Shown here: positions 37,702 through 46,527 of the stretch, in pieces
Numbering within the stretch: position 1 is the stretch's first letter
Layout: each line of letters starts with the position of its first letter
From: Saprospiraceae bacterium
GTDB taxonomy: Bacteria > Bacteroidota > Bacteroidia > Chitinophagales > Saprospiraceae
Reading direction: 5' to 3'
NCBI GenBank assembly: GCA_016709995.1
Contig: JADJLQ010000001.1
Span: 1,646,001 to 1,710,000, forward strand
DNA: 64,000 bases
Notes under the pieces: generated by a model
The model's input: only the letters and a program-made list of their open reading frames with translations
Databases searched by the model: none
What the model was told of the DNA's origin: nothing
Made by a program: the position numbers and the translations under genes

Positions 37702-39021
37702 TTATCTGAGGATATTAATTTTTTGATTGAACGTGCCTTGCGCAGACGCGTGTGTCAGGATATAGGTACCTGGTATCAAACGGGACACGTTGACGGATTT
37801 AAAGCCCTGGACACCGTCCACATTTTGTTGCTGCCATACAACCTTGCCGCTAATATCGGTCAAATGCATTTTGATGGGTTGCTGTATTGGTTTCCATTTT
37901 ATCTGCAAGACATCCTGGGCAGGATTGGGAAATGTAGATATTGAAAAATCTTCATTGCGGTCTCTTGCTTCCAAAGAAGTAAAATCAGCTGGACTCATGG
38001 TTCCTGCTGAAGCGATATCACCTCCTAATAATTGACCGGTAAACAAACTTGTCACAAACAGTTTGCGATCCTGATAGAGGGCCAGACCCGACCCAGGTCC
38101 ATAACTTGCGGCTACAGTGTCTATTACTTTACCATTTCTAAGTCTGATGACTTGGCCAGAGCCAAAGTTAAATCCTGAGGCCAAATTAAAAGTACCAAAC
38201 TGATTGACATATACTTGCCGGCTTTTGTCGATAGCTATATCAGTTAAAAGAGTCAATCCTGTAGCCCAGGGCGTCACAGTACCATCCAGGTGCACGTGAT
38301 ATATAGAAGCCTTTCCTGTTAAAAAGGGAAAGCCTGTCAAAGTAGTCACCAAAAATCCTTCGTATTGAGGTAGTGCAGCAATTCCAGTAGGTACTGGATC
38401 GATAAAAGGAGGACCTACCGGTGTAGGATTAGGTATAGCGGCGAAACGAGCCAGTACTGACATAATCTTGCCATTTTTACTGACTCTAAGGATTGAATTG
38501 GCTCCAGCATCAGCTATATACCAATTGCCATCAGGATCCTGAGCAGCAGAGAATGGATCAGAATCATTATTGGTAGAAGTCGCCAAGCCAAAAGCGCCTA
38601 CATTAAATGAATGTGTGGTATCGGCTATCGTCCTAGGTGCAGAAGTGCCTGGTACAAACCCTGCCATGTCAAAAAAGAGTAGTTTGCCAAAATTCTCTCC
38701 GAGCATAGGATTGCCTCCAATAAGGACTGCCATCTTTGCATTTGTCATTGGTATAACTCTCCATGCCCCTACTATTTCTCCAGCTTCCACATTGAGCTTA
38801 GAGGGCAAACCGAAAAATGCTATGTGTTTTTTCCCCGATTTGGTAATGACTGTGACCGAACCATCATCCATCCCTGATCCTGACTCTGTCACCCACTTAT
38901 TACCCCAGGGGTCGGCATACACCCCGATCGGGGCATTCAAAGAATCGGAGAGTACAGACAGTTGTGCTAGCAAAAATTGACTTGAAAAAGCCAATAACAT
39001 CATGAATAAAAATTTTTTCAT
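37702..39021 (-). CDS. ScyD/ScyE family secreted beta-propeller protein with T9SS sorting domain
   Basis: The 439-residue product has a signal peptide (cleavage after LLAQ near residue 20). A six-bladed propeller of the ScyD/ScyE type spans about 22-345, with the conserved DSLNAPIGVYADPWGNKWVTE entry, DPDGNWYIADAGANSILRVS and PTGIAALPQYEGFLVTTLTG. A C-terminal T9SS type A sorting domain covers the last 75 residues (STFPNPAQDVLQIKW as entry). In cyanobacteria ScyD/E take part in scytonemin synthesis; here a general extracellular propeller role is all that can be said. It is monocistronic with its own terminator and lies between panC and panD in opposite orientation. Confidence 0.83.
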   Translation of the reverse strand: MKKFLFMMLLAFSSQFLLAQLSVLSDSLNAPIGVYADPWGNKWVTESGSGMDDGSVTVITKSGKKHIAFFGLPSKLNVEAGEIVGAWRVIPMTNAKMAVLIGGNPMLGENFGKLLFFDMAGFVPGTSAPRTIADTTHSFNVGAFGLATSTNNDSDPFSAAQDPDGNWYIADAGANSILRVSKNGKIMSVLARFAAIPNPTPVGPPFIDPVPTGIAALPQYEGFLVTTLTGFPFLTGKASIYHVHLDGTVTPWATGLTLLTDIAIDKSRQVYVNQFGTFNLASGFNFGSGQVIRLRNGKVIDTVAASYGPGSGLALYQDRKLFVTSLFTGQLLGGDIASAGTMSPADFTSLEARDRNEDFSISTFPNPAQDVLQIKWKPIQQPIKMHLTDISGKVVWQQQNVDGVQGFKSVNVSRLIPGTYILTHASAQGTFNQKINILR

Positions 39022-39495
39022 ATAAACGATTTTTTGATTGTTTACTTATTTGGGGTTAGGATTTGAACGAGTAAAAATAGAACTATAGTTTATTACAATT
39101 AATAGGTACTTCAACATATTCTGATCCGAAGAAATACGTATTACTATTGGTTTTTGCATGTTTATGGGGTATTTTTTCTCTAAAGTATTTATATTTTGAT
39201 CACCTTGAATTTACAAACAAAACAGAACATTGTTGATTTTAAAATATTGAATAGTGGCACCTTGGTCCGGGCATGTCCAGGCGGCTGACGATTGCAGTGG
39301 CACTTACTTGCAGGCAGACAAGGTTTGTTCAACATAGAGGTTGCTTAAACTTATAGCACTTATTATAGTGTAGTATCTTTTAAAAATGTCCAGAATTAAT
39401 TGAGGTTATCTTCATTTGAAGCAGAATTTGGTGGAAATCATTGACTTAACTTGAAATTAAAGTATGATACCATTACAATGCTTAATTTTGCACCA
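39022..39495. other. Intergenic region between ScyD-like gene and panD, 474 bp
   Basis: No credible gene is seen. It holds the divergent promoters of the ScyD-like gene and panD. A GC-richer patch near 39258-39330 stands out from the AT-rich surroundings but has no open frame or clear hairpin. Confidence 0.5.
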
Positions 39496-39843
39496 ATGTT
39501 ATTAACCATATTTAAATCTAAAATTCACCGGGCCACAGTCACTGAAGCCAACCTTAATTATGTAGGCAGTATCACTATAGATGAGGACCTGATGGATGCT
39601 GCCCAAATATATCCAGGCGAAAAACTACAAATCGTCAATGTCAATAATGGTGAAAGGATAGAAACTTATGCTATCAAAGGACCCAGAGGCTCTGGAAGTA
39701 TCTGCCTCAATGGAGCCGCTGCCAGGAAAGCCGAAGTAGGCGATGTCGTCATACTGATATCTTATGCCTTGATGACTCCGGAAGAGGCTAAAAACTATAC
39801 ACCAATCAATATCTTTCCAGACGAGTCTAATCGACTATCTTAA
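39496..39843 (+). CDS. panD: Aspartate 1-decarboxylase proenzyme
   Basis: PanD makes beta-alanine from aspartate for pantothenate synthesis. From ATG 39496 the product has 115 residues and begins MLLTIFKSKIHRATVTEANL, matching the family exactly. The self-cleavage site is Gly24-Ser25 in YVGSITID, where Ser25 becomes the pyruvoyl group. Upstream in-frame starts (TTG 39451, ATG 39478) would add a non-conserved extension and are rejected. TAATTTTG lies six bases before this ATG, so the mRNA may be leaderless. It is followed eight bases later by the flippase-like gene. Confidence 0.94.
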   Translation: MLLTIFKSKIHRATVTEANLNYVGSITIDEDLMDAAQIYPGEKLQIVNVNNGERIETYAIKGPRGSGSICLNGAAARKAEVGDVVILISYALMTPEEAKNYTPINIFPDESNRLS

Positions 39844-39851
39844 CGGCCTGC

Positions 39852-40904
39852 ATGAAAAAAAATAAACTATACTCTTACCTCAGGTTTGTCGTGTTTTTGG
39901 CATTTGGGGCTGGTTTGTTTTATTATGTATTTCACAGTCAGGAAGAGATATATCGCACACAATGCCTCCAGGATCCAAATCATACGGGAAACTGCTCGCT
40001 TTGGTCCAAATTATTTGAAGACATCAAACAGTTGGACAAAATATTGATTTCCATGGTGATGATTGGTTTTGTGTTGAGCAATGTCATGCGTGCTCGACGC
40101 TGGGTGATCATGCTTAAACCGTTGGGCATCACTGCGGGATTATGGGAGACATTTTGGGCGGTGCATCTGGGATATTTTGCTAACCTGGCATTGCCACGAA
40201 TGGGAGAATTGGCCAGAGCCGGCTCATTAGCCAGGAGGTTACACGCTCCACTGGAAAAAGTGCTGGGCACTATTATCTCCGATCGCTTGATTGATTTGTT
40301 GGTACTAGTGTGTTTCTTGATTGCAGGGTTTTTACTGCAGACACAGACACTTTATCATTTTCTGAGCACCCAGGCAGATATTTCAGTATGGTCTTTGATG
40401 ATCCTCAGTATCGTTGGTTTAGGTAGTTTGGTTTTTATATATTTTTTATTTAAAAGCGATCGGTATTATCACCCGATCATAGAAAAAATAAAAAGCAAAC
40501 TCGGCGGATTGAGAGATGGCATAGTGAGTGTCCTCAAAAGCAATAAGCCGATTGAGCTCACCTTGCTTTCCTTGGGTATATGGCTATTGTATTACGCAAT
40601 GACTATATTAGGATTGAAAGCTTTTGCACCAACGGCCGGTGTCACTTTGGTACAAGGCCTGATCGTCTTTATTATAGGTACTTTAGGGATGGTCGTCCCA
40701 ACGCCGGGTGGAATAGGCCCATTTCATTTTTTGACCATGAGTGCTCTGGGGATCTATGGAATTTCTTCTCTTGATGGCTTTTCCTATGCCAATCTGAGTT
40801 TTATCATTGTCCAGGTCATCACCATTTCATTTTTTGGAATGATAGGTATGATATTTTTATCCAGGACCAAAACCACCAGTAAACAAGTTGAAACAGTCCT
40901 ATAA
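39852..40904 (+). CDS. Lysylphosphatidylglycerol synthase/flippase-like membrane protein
   Basis: The 350-residue integral membrane protein has about eight hydrophobic segments. It shows the UPF0104/LPG-synthase-TM family marks, RARRWVIMLKPLGI near 80, NLALPRMGELARAGSLARR near 117, and a late VPTPGGIGPFHFLTM near 285. Members of this family flip or modify lipids; the lysyl-transferase domain of MprF is absent, so a transport or flippase-like role is more likely. It lies eight bases after panD, an order I recall as common in Bacteroidota. Confidence 0.87.
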   Translation: MKKNKLYSYLRFVVFLAFGAGLFYYVFHSQEEIYRTQCLQDPNHTGNCSLWSKLFEDIKQLDKILISMVMIGFVLSNVMRARRWVIMLKPLGITAGLWETFWAVHLGYFANLALPRMGELARAGSLARRLHAPLEKVLGTIISDRLIDLLVLVCFLIAGFLLQTQTLYHFLSTQADISVWSLMILSIVGLGSLVFIYFLFKSDRYYHPIIEKIKSKLGGLRDGIVSVLKSNKPIELTLLSLGIWLLYYAMTILGLKAFAPTAGVTLVQGLIVFIIGTLGMVVPTPGGIGPFHFLTMSALGIYGISSLDGFSYANLSFIIVQVITISFFGMIGMIFLSRTKTTSKQVETVL

Positions 40905-40911
40905 AAATAAA

Positions 40912-41373
40912 ATGATAAGTCGGGACGACTTGCAAACATCATTGAATCAATGGCATTCGCAAGGAGAAAAAATCGTCTTTACCAATGGCTGTTTTGATAT
41001 ACTGCATTATGGACATATAGATTATCTCGAAAAAGCAAAATCTCTGGGCGATCGTCTTATCGTAGGAATCAACAGTGATTCGTCGGTGACCAAGCTTAAA
41101 GGACCTCACCGACCGATACAGGATGAGTACAGCCGTCAAGCTATTATGGCAGCTTTGTCTTGTGTAGATGTAGTAATCCTATTTAGTGAAGCTACACCAT
41201 TGAATTTAATCCATTTCGTCAAACCGGATATCCTGGTCAAAGGTGGAGATTGGGATCTGGAAGCTATCGTTGGATCTTCTTTTGTCGCTTCTTATGGCGG
41301 TCAGGTAAAAACCATCCCTTATATTGAAGGATATTCAACGACGAGTATAGAGCGTAAAATCAAAAATCTGTGA
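40912..41373 (+). CDS. rfaE2: D-glycero-beta-D-manno-heptose 1-phosphate adenylyltransferase
   Basis: This is a nucleotidyl transferase of about 153 residues, equivalent to the C-terminal domain of HldE, acting in ADP-heptose synthesis for lipopolysaccharide. FTNGCFDILHYGHIDYL (HxGH) is near residue 24, followed by VGINSDSSVTKLKGPHRP near 53 and the late YSTTSIERKI. It is a stand-alone adenylyltransferase without the kinase domain, as is usual in this phylum. A TTG start at 40888 inside the previous gene is possible; ATG 40912 fits the family better. The stop overlaps the next start as GTGA. Confidence 0.92.
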   Translation: MISRDDLQTSLNQWHSQGEKIVFTNGCFDILHYGHIDYLEKAKSLGDRLIVGINSDSSVTKLKGPHRPIQDEYSRQAIMAALSCVDVVILFSEATPLNLIHFVKPDILVKGGDWDLEAIVGSSFVASYGGQVKTIPYIEGYSTTSIERKIKNL

Positions 41374-42170
41374 CAAAAATATCAGATATCTGCAGGAATA
41401 TAGAGCAATGGGCACCGCCTGTTTATGCCGAAGCCTATGACAATATAGGTTTGATTGCAGGAGATCCTTCAGCCCAAGTCACAAGGATTCTGGTCTGCCT
41501 GGACAGTACTGAGGAGGTAGTGGAGGAAGCTATCCGACTAGGTTGTAACCTCGTACTGGCGCACCACCCTATTGTATTCAGAGGCCTAAAGAAATTCAAT
41601 GGAAGTAATTATGTAGAGCGCACCATCATCTATGCTATCAAAAATGATATAGCGATTTACGCTGCCCATACCAATCTCGATAATGTCCTATCCGGGGTCA
41701 ACTATAAGATTGCCCATCTCCTGGGTCTACAGGACCATCAAATACTGAGCCCTAAGCCATCATCCGGGTCCAAGGAAGAAAGTATTGGGGCCGGAGTCAT
41801 AGGCCTACTGAAGGAATCCATGACCTGCGATCAATTTCTTCAGCACGTAAGAGTCGAAATGAAACTCAAAATGATCAAACACACCGCAGCTATAGACAGA
41901 CAGATATCCAGGGTAGCGGTTTGTGGGGGTGCAGGCAGCTTTTTGATTCAGGCAGCTTTGGAGGCAGGCGCAGATGCTTTTGTTACAGCCGATCTCAAAT
42001 ATCATGAATACTTTGATGCTGAAAGTCAAATAGTCCTGCTGGACATAGGACACTTTGAAAGTGAACGCTTTACGATAGATTTGATCTATGATCGGTTGAA
42101 GAGGGATTTTGCTACTGAAACAGTCTTTAAGACCAGTGTCAATACCAACCCGGTACAATATTTTTTATAA
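41370..42170 (+). CDS. Nif3-like dinuclear metal centre protein (YbgI/DUF34)
   Basis: The 266-residue product is of the short form, without the inserted domain that makes many homologues about 365 residues. Metal-binding motifs are clear: LAHHPIVFRGLKKF near residue 65, AAHTNLDNVLSGVNY near 97, and the C-terminal DIGHFESERFTIDLI near 225. The family is widely conserved; a GTP cyclohydrolase-like activity has been proposed, but the role is not settled. The start is GTG overlapping the rfaE2 stop, which implies coupled translation. Confidence 0.9.
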   Translation: MTKISDICRNIEQWAPPVYAEAYDNIGLIAGDPSAQVTRILVCLDSTEEVVEEAIRLGCNLVLAHHPIVFRGLKKFNGSNYVERTIIYAIKNDIAIYAAHTNLDNVLSGVNYKIAHLLGLQDHQILSPKPSSGSKEESIGAGVIGLLKESMTCDQFLQHVRVEMKLKMIKHTAAIDRQISRVAVCGGAGSFLIQAALEAGADAFVTADLKYHEYFDAESQIVLLDIGHFESERFTIDLIYDRLKRDFATETVFKTSVNTNPVQYFL

Positions 42171-42188
42171 CTTTTCTGGCAAAAAGTG

Positions 42189-42196
42189 TACCTTTG
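42189..42196 (+). promoter_or_regulatory. Candidate -7 element for zinc-ribbon/TPR gene pair
   Basis: TACCTTTG matches TAnnTTTG exactly and is followed by CG, as often seen in this phylum. It lies 53 bp before the ATG at 42249 and just after the stop of the Nif3-like gene. Confidence 0.55.
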
Positions 42197-42248
42197 CGAC
42201 GCTTTTTTATTAACGCAATTACGTTATTACATAAAATTCTGATATCCA

Positions 42249-42995
42249 ATGATTAAAGCCGACATACCCATAGCGATCCAACTTCGAAAACTGTACGAAT
42301 TACAGCAAATAGACTCTCAAATCAATGAGTTTGAGACCTTAAAAGGTGAATTGCCTGTAGAGGTCAGCGATCTTGAGGACGAACTCGAAGGTTTGGAGAC
42401 AAGGTCTAAAAAGCTGGATGAAAGCATTAAAAATGTTGAAAAAGAAGTGGCCAAATTTCAAGGTGGCATCAAAGACTCTAAATCTTTAATCAGTAAGTAC
42501 GAAAAACAACTCGACACCGTCAAAAATAACCGGGAGTACGATGCTTTGATGAAAGAAATTGAGCTCCAAAAATTAGAAATCGAGTTATTTAACAAGAAGA
42601 TCAAAGACACTGAGTCACAAACCGCCTCTAAAGAAGAACTACTCAAGGGTACCAAAGAAAAGATTAAACAAAAGAAAAAAGATCTTGATGTAAAGAAAGT
42701 GGAGCTCGAGGAAGTCATCGCCAAGACAGAAGAGGATGTGGTCAAGCTGACCAAAAAATCTGAAAAGGCTAAAAAAGAAATCGATGAACGATTGATTCAA
42801 GGATACGAAAGAATCCGCAAAAATTACCGTAATTCACTTGCAGTGGTCACTGTAACAAGGGATTCTTGTGGTGGATGCTTTAATAAAATCCCGCCTCAGA
42901 CTCAATTGGAGATCAGTCAGCACAAAAAAGTATTGGTATGCGAACATTGTGGCCGTATCTTAGTCGATGAAAGCATAGCATTAGTTGAAGGATAA
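42249..42995 (+). CDS. Coiled-coil protein with C-terminal C4 zinc ribbon (DUF164-type)
   Basis: The 248-residue product has a long antiparallel coiled coil (about 15-185), rich in Glu and Lys. A C4 zinc ribbon follows: CGGCFNKIPPQTQLEI near 205-220 and CEHCGRIL near 230-237. This layout is typical of the C4-type zinc-ribbon family related to CdsZ/CT398-like proteins, proposed to bind nucleic acid or to act in envelope systems. The function is unproven. Its last 11 bp overlap the start of the TPR gene. Confidence 0.85.
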   Translation: MIKADIPIAIQLRKLYELQQIDSQINEFETLKGELPVEVSDLEDELEGLETRSKKLDESIKNVEKEVAKFQGGIKDSKSLISKYEKQLDTVKNNREYDALMKEIELQKLEIELFNKKIKDTESQTASKEELLKGTKEKIKQKKKDLDVKKVELEEVIAKTEEDVVKLTKKSEKAKKEIDERLIQGYERIRKNYRNSLAVVTVTRDSCGGCFNKIPPQTQLEISQHKKVLVCEHCGRILVDESIALVEG

Positions 42996-44493
42996 TTACC
43001 CATTTTTACCATTATTAGTATTTATTGTAAGTTGTTTTTGTTGCCCACAAAATGCAAGTGGCAGCAGTGATATTTTTTTCTCAAAAGAATTAAAGACTGC
43101 TTATGAGGAGGTCTTGCAGTTAAAACTAGACCATGCCGCTATCATATTACAGTCTCAAAAGGTTCTGGCACCAGACAATCTGGCTATAGACTTTATAGAA
43201 GATTACATCGATTTTTTTAAAATCTATATCACCGAAGACAAGACTTTGTTTAATGGTCTAGCCCCAAGAGAAGATATAAGGCTTGATCGGTTAAAAAAAC
43301 TGGCTTTAGATTCTAACCCATACAAACTCTATATACAAGCTGAGATCAATCTGCATTGGGGACTACTCCAGTTAAAATTTGGCAATTATCTAAATTCTTT
43401 TAACAGGGTCAAAAAAGCCTACAAACTACTGCAGGAAAATCAAAAAAAATTTCCGGCATTTACCCCTAACCTCAAAAGCCTGGGTATCATCCATGCGCTG
43501 ATCTCAACCATCCCCAATGAATGGAGCTGGGTGTTAAAGACATTCACCGGCATGTCAGGAGATATGAATACAGCCCGGTTTGAATTGGAGCAAGTCATGA
43601 TGTATGGCAAACAAAACGAATTCTTATTCCATGAAGAAACCGTGATTATGTATGGCTTGTTGGTCACCAATTTTGATAATGATCCTTCCTCTGGATGGAA
43701 TATGATCCAATTGAGCAAATTGGATCCGGCTCAGAGCCCACTGATCAGCTATATCTATGCTTTGTTGGCCGTCAAAAACGGCAAGACCGATGAGGCCATC
43801 CGTTATTTAGAAAAAAGCCCTCATGGGCCAGCCTATCATCCTTTTTATTTAAACGATTTTCTACTCGGCTTAGCAAAACTCAGAAGACTGGATTCAGATG
43901 CCAGTATATATCTTAAGCGTTATGTAGAACTACATCATGGCATGCATTATATCAAAGAATGCTATCAAAAACTGGCATGGGATGCTTTAATCAAAGGAAA
44001 TATAAACGGATATAGACAATATTTGGGAGAGGTAAAAACCAATGGGTCGCGACTCACCGATGAAGACAAACAAGCTTATCGCGAAGCTCAGCAAAACAAT
44101 CCTCCTGATATAACCCTGCTGAAAGCAAGACTACTATCTGATGGTGGTTACCTGGTAAGAGCAGAAAACTTATTGCGTCCTCAGCTCACCGCGTTGTTGG
44201 GCGTTCCCACATATGTAGTAGAAGGCAATTATCGTATGGGCCGGATCTTGCATCTTCAAAAAAAGCAGGAATTAGCCATACCTTATTATCTCAAAGCTTC
44301 TGAATTGGGAGCAAAATCCCCCGCTTATTTTGCTTGTGCAGCTTTATTACAAACAGGTATTATTTACGAAAACCTCAATTCTTATAAGCTCGCACGTTAT
44401 TATTATGAAAAATGCCTCGACACCAACCCAAGCGAATATAGTGCAGGACTTCATCAAAAAGCCAAGGCCGGCATCAATAGACTAAAAGACTGA
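42985..44493 (+). CDS. TPR-repeat protein with N-terminal signal, unknown function
   Basis: The 502-residue product begins at a TTG inside the end of the zinc-ribbon gene. No ATG occurs before about residue 190, so the unusual start is forced. Residues 1-25 are hydrophobic and Cys-rich (LVFIVSCFCC) and act as a signal peptide or lipoprotein signal. The rest consists of helical pairs typical of TPR-like solenoids, clearest at about 115-150 and 425-495 (AIPYYLKASELGAKSPAYF, LARYYYEKCLDTNPSEY). It probably acts as a periplasmic scaffold. The 11-bp overlap suggests translational coupling with the zinc-ribbon protein. Confidence 0.78.
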   Translation: MKDNYPFLPLLVFIVSCFCCPQNASGSSDIFFSKELKTAYEEVLQLKLDHAAIILQSQKVLAPDNLAIDFIEDYIDFFKIYITEDKTLFNGLAPREDIRLDRLKKLALDSNPYKLYIQAEINLHWGLLQLKFGNYLNSFNRVKKAYKLLQENQKKFPAFTPNLKSLGIIHALISTIPNEWSWVLKTFTGMSGDMNTARFELEQVMMYGKQNEFLFHEETVIMYGLLVTNFDNDPSSGWNMIQLSKLDPAQSPLISYIYALLAVKNGKTDEAIRYLEKSPHGPAYHPFYLNDFLLGLAKLRRLDSDASIYLKRYVELHHGMHYIKECYQKLAWDALIKGNINGYRQYLGEVKTNGSRLTDEDKQAYREAQQNNPPDITLLKARLLSDGGYLVRAENLLRPQLTALLGVPTYVVEGNYRMGRILHLQKKQELAIPYYLKASELGAKSPAYFACAALLQTGIIYENLNSYKLARYYYEKCLDTNPSEYSAGLHQKAKAGINRLKD

Positions 44494-44573
44494 GGAGACC
44501 ATAATAAATAATTATCAGATGATTATACTTTGGATTGGAAATAAATAATGACTTTTATTGATCTAAAATAATT

Positions 44574-45584
44574 ATGAAGAAAGCGATTTTGACTTTATCT
44601 GCAAGTATATTGATTTTGCTCCCGATACTCTATCTTCTGGGACCACACCCTGCTAAACCTACCTATACCTTAAATCAAGAAAATCTTTTAGTTGCCTTAA
44701 AAGACCTTGATAGCTATGTGGCCTATCAGGAAAAACTTTATGCTCCAATAAAACCTGGCAATGAAGCCAGGATCGTTTGGGCCAATGATACAGTCAAATC
44801 AAAAACACCTTATGCCCTGATCTATCTCCATGGTTTTTCTGCCTCTCACGAAGAAGGCAATCCTATCCACGAGTGGATGGCTAAGAGATATGGGATGAAT
44901 TTGTATCTTCCACGACTGGCCGACCATGGCAGAATCTCCGAACAACCTCTGGTTAAATATACCGCAGAACAGACATGGATAGATGCCACCAAAGCTTTGA
45001 CTATTGGAAAACTTTTAGGCGAAAAAGTTATCATCTTATCTACCTCAACGGGTGGGACTCTATCCTTGTTATTGTCAGCCCATGACTCTTCCATTCATGC
45101 ACAAATATTGATGTCTCCCAATATTGCAGTCAATGACTCTAAAGCCTGGTTACTCAATAATCCATGGGGCTTACACATCGCCCGACAGGTGATTGGTGGG
45201 GATTATAGATATGCTGGAGATTCCACCGAGCCATACATTAAGTATTGGAATTACAAATACAGGATAGAGGCCTTGACTGAACTTCAGGAGTTGATTGAGA
45301 CCAGTATGTTACCGGCTACCTTTCACGCTATCCATCAACCCACGCTCCTGATGTACTATTATAAAGATGAGCAACACCAGGATCCGGTCGTGAGGGTGGA
45401 TGCCATGTTAAAGATGTATGATGAATTGGCCACGGCCAGTGATAAAAAACATAAAGTGGCTATGCCAAATGTGGACAATCACGTGATGGGATCTTATATC
45501 AAAAGTCATGATCTCGAAAGTGTAAAGAAGGAGATTACTGAGTTTGTCGAGCATACACTTCTAATTAAGCCTATCGATCAATAA
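44574..45584 (+). CDS. Secreted or membrane-anchored alpha/beta hydrolase
   Basis: The 336-residue product begins with a single hydrophobic segment (about 5-24), a signal anchor or signal peptide. It has the hydrolase core: oxyanion-hole YLHGFSASHEEGNP near 85, a nucleophile elbow LSTSTGGTLSLL near 160 (S-T-S-T-G in place of the usual G-x-S-x-G), an acid segment near PTLLMYYYKDEQHQDP, and a histidine in VDNHVMGSY near 310. Substrate unknown; carboxylesterase or lipase is the usual annotation. It stands 80 bp after the TPR gene and 67 bp before the isomerase-like gene. Confidence 0.82.
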   Translation: MKKAILTLSASILILLPILYLLGPHPAKPTYTLNQENLLVALKDLDSYVAYQEKLYAPIKPGNEARIVWANDTVKSKTPYALIYLHGFSASHEEGNPIHEWMAKRYGMNLYLPRLADHGRISEQPLVKYTAEQTWIDATKALTIGKLLGEKVIILSTSTGGTLSLLLSAHDSSIHAQILMSPNIAVNDSKAWLLNNPWGLHIARQVIGGDYRYAGDSTEPYIKYWNYKYRIEALTELQELIETSMLPATFHAIHQPTLLMYYYKDEQHQDPVVRVDAMLKMYDELATASDKKHKVAMPNVDNHVMGSYIKSHDLESVKKEITEFVEHTLLIKPIDQ

Positions 45585-45651
45585 TACAATATGCCGTATT
45601 GAAGCTGGATAAGTAAAAAACTTGAATTAGCTTCAGGTCAAATTTTGGGCT

Positions 45652-46512
45652 ATGACCAGGAGAGACTTAATCAAAAAATCAGCATTATTTGCAGCATGGG
45701 TAGATACCGGTTTCTTAAAAACGATTGGTGGTCCACATAAATCTTTGCTCCAGATCGGTGCCTGCGATTGGTCCATCGGTAAATCAGCCGATGTGTCCGG
45801 GGTGGAACTCGCTCATCAAATAGGTCTGGATGGCATCCAGGTCAACCTGGGCAATGTGGCCAATAATCTCCATCTGAGAGATCCTCAAGTTCAAAAGTTA
45901 TACCTGGAGGCATCCAAAAAATTTAAAACTAAAATTGCCAGTATTGCAATAGGTGAATTAAATAATGTACCCTACAAATCTGACCCACGTACAGAGCAGT
46001 GGGTTTCTGACAGTATAGATGTCGCTCAGGCACTAAAAGTAAAAACTATTCTACTCGCTTTTTTTGTAAAAAATGATTTGCGCAACGATGATGCCGGCAA
46101 AAAGGAAGTCATCAGAAGATTAAAACTTGTAGCTCCTAAGGCTGAAAAAGCTGGTGTAACCCTTGGATTGGAGACCTATCTTTCCGCCGAAGAACATATG
46201 GACATCATCCAACAAGTCGGCTCGTCTGCCATCAAAGTATTTTATGATTTTAGAAATGCCGCTGATGCAGGCTATGATATCATCCAGGAGCTTAAATGGC
46301 TGGGAAAAGACAATATCTGCGAATTGCATATGAAGGAAAATGGATTTCTGCTCGGTCAGGGTACCATGGACTGGACCAGGATTTGTGAAACTTTGCTGAA
46401 CATGAATTATAAAGGGGACGGCTGGATGCAAATAGAATGGGCTATGCCCAAGGGAGCTGATATCGTCCAGAGCTATCAGCACAATCTGCATTTTTTAAGA
46501 TCAATGATTTAA
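45652..46512 (+). CDS. Sugar phosphate isomerase/epimerase-like TIM-barrel protein, exported
   Basis: The 286-residue product begins with MTRRDLIKKSALFAAW, a short twin-arginine-like signal, so it may be exported folded. The rest is a xylose-isomerase-like TIM barrel (AP endonuclease 2 family): GLDGIQVNLGN near 60, LGLETYLSAEEHMDII near 170, VFYDFRNAADAGYD near 195, and ELHMKENGFLLGQGTMDW near 225, with the metal-binding Glu, Asp and His. Substrate unknown. It lies 15 bp upstream of the cytochrome-c-type lipoprotein gene, a pairing common in Bacteroidota and Planctomycetes carbohydrate loci. Confidence 0.85.
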   Translation: MTRRDLIKKSALFAAWVDTGFLKTIGGPHKSLLQIGACDWSIGKSADVSGVELAHQIGLDGIQVNLGNVANNLHLRDPQVQKLYLEASKKFKTKIASIAIGELNNVPYKSDPRTEQWVSDSIDVAQALKVKTILLAFFVKNDLRNDDAGKKEVIRRLKLVAPKAEKAGVTLGLETYLSAEEHMDIIQQVGSSAIKVFYDFRNAADAGYDIIQELKWLGKDNICELHMKENGFLLGQGTMDWTRICETLLNMNYKGDGWMQIEWAMPKGADIVQSYQHNLHFLRSMI

Positions 46513-46527
46513 ACCAGATCGAAAAGT

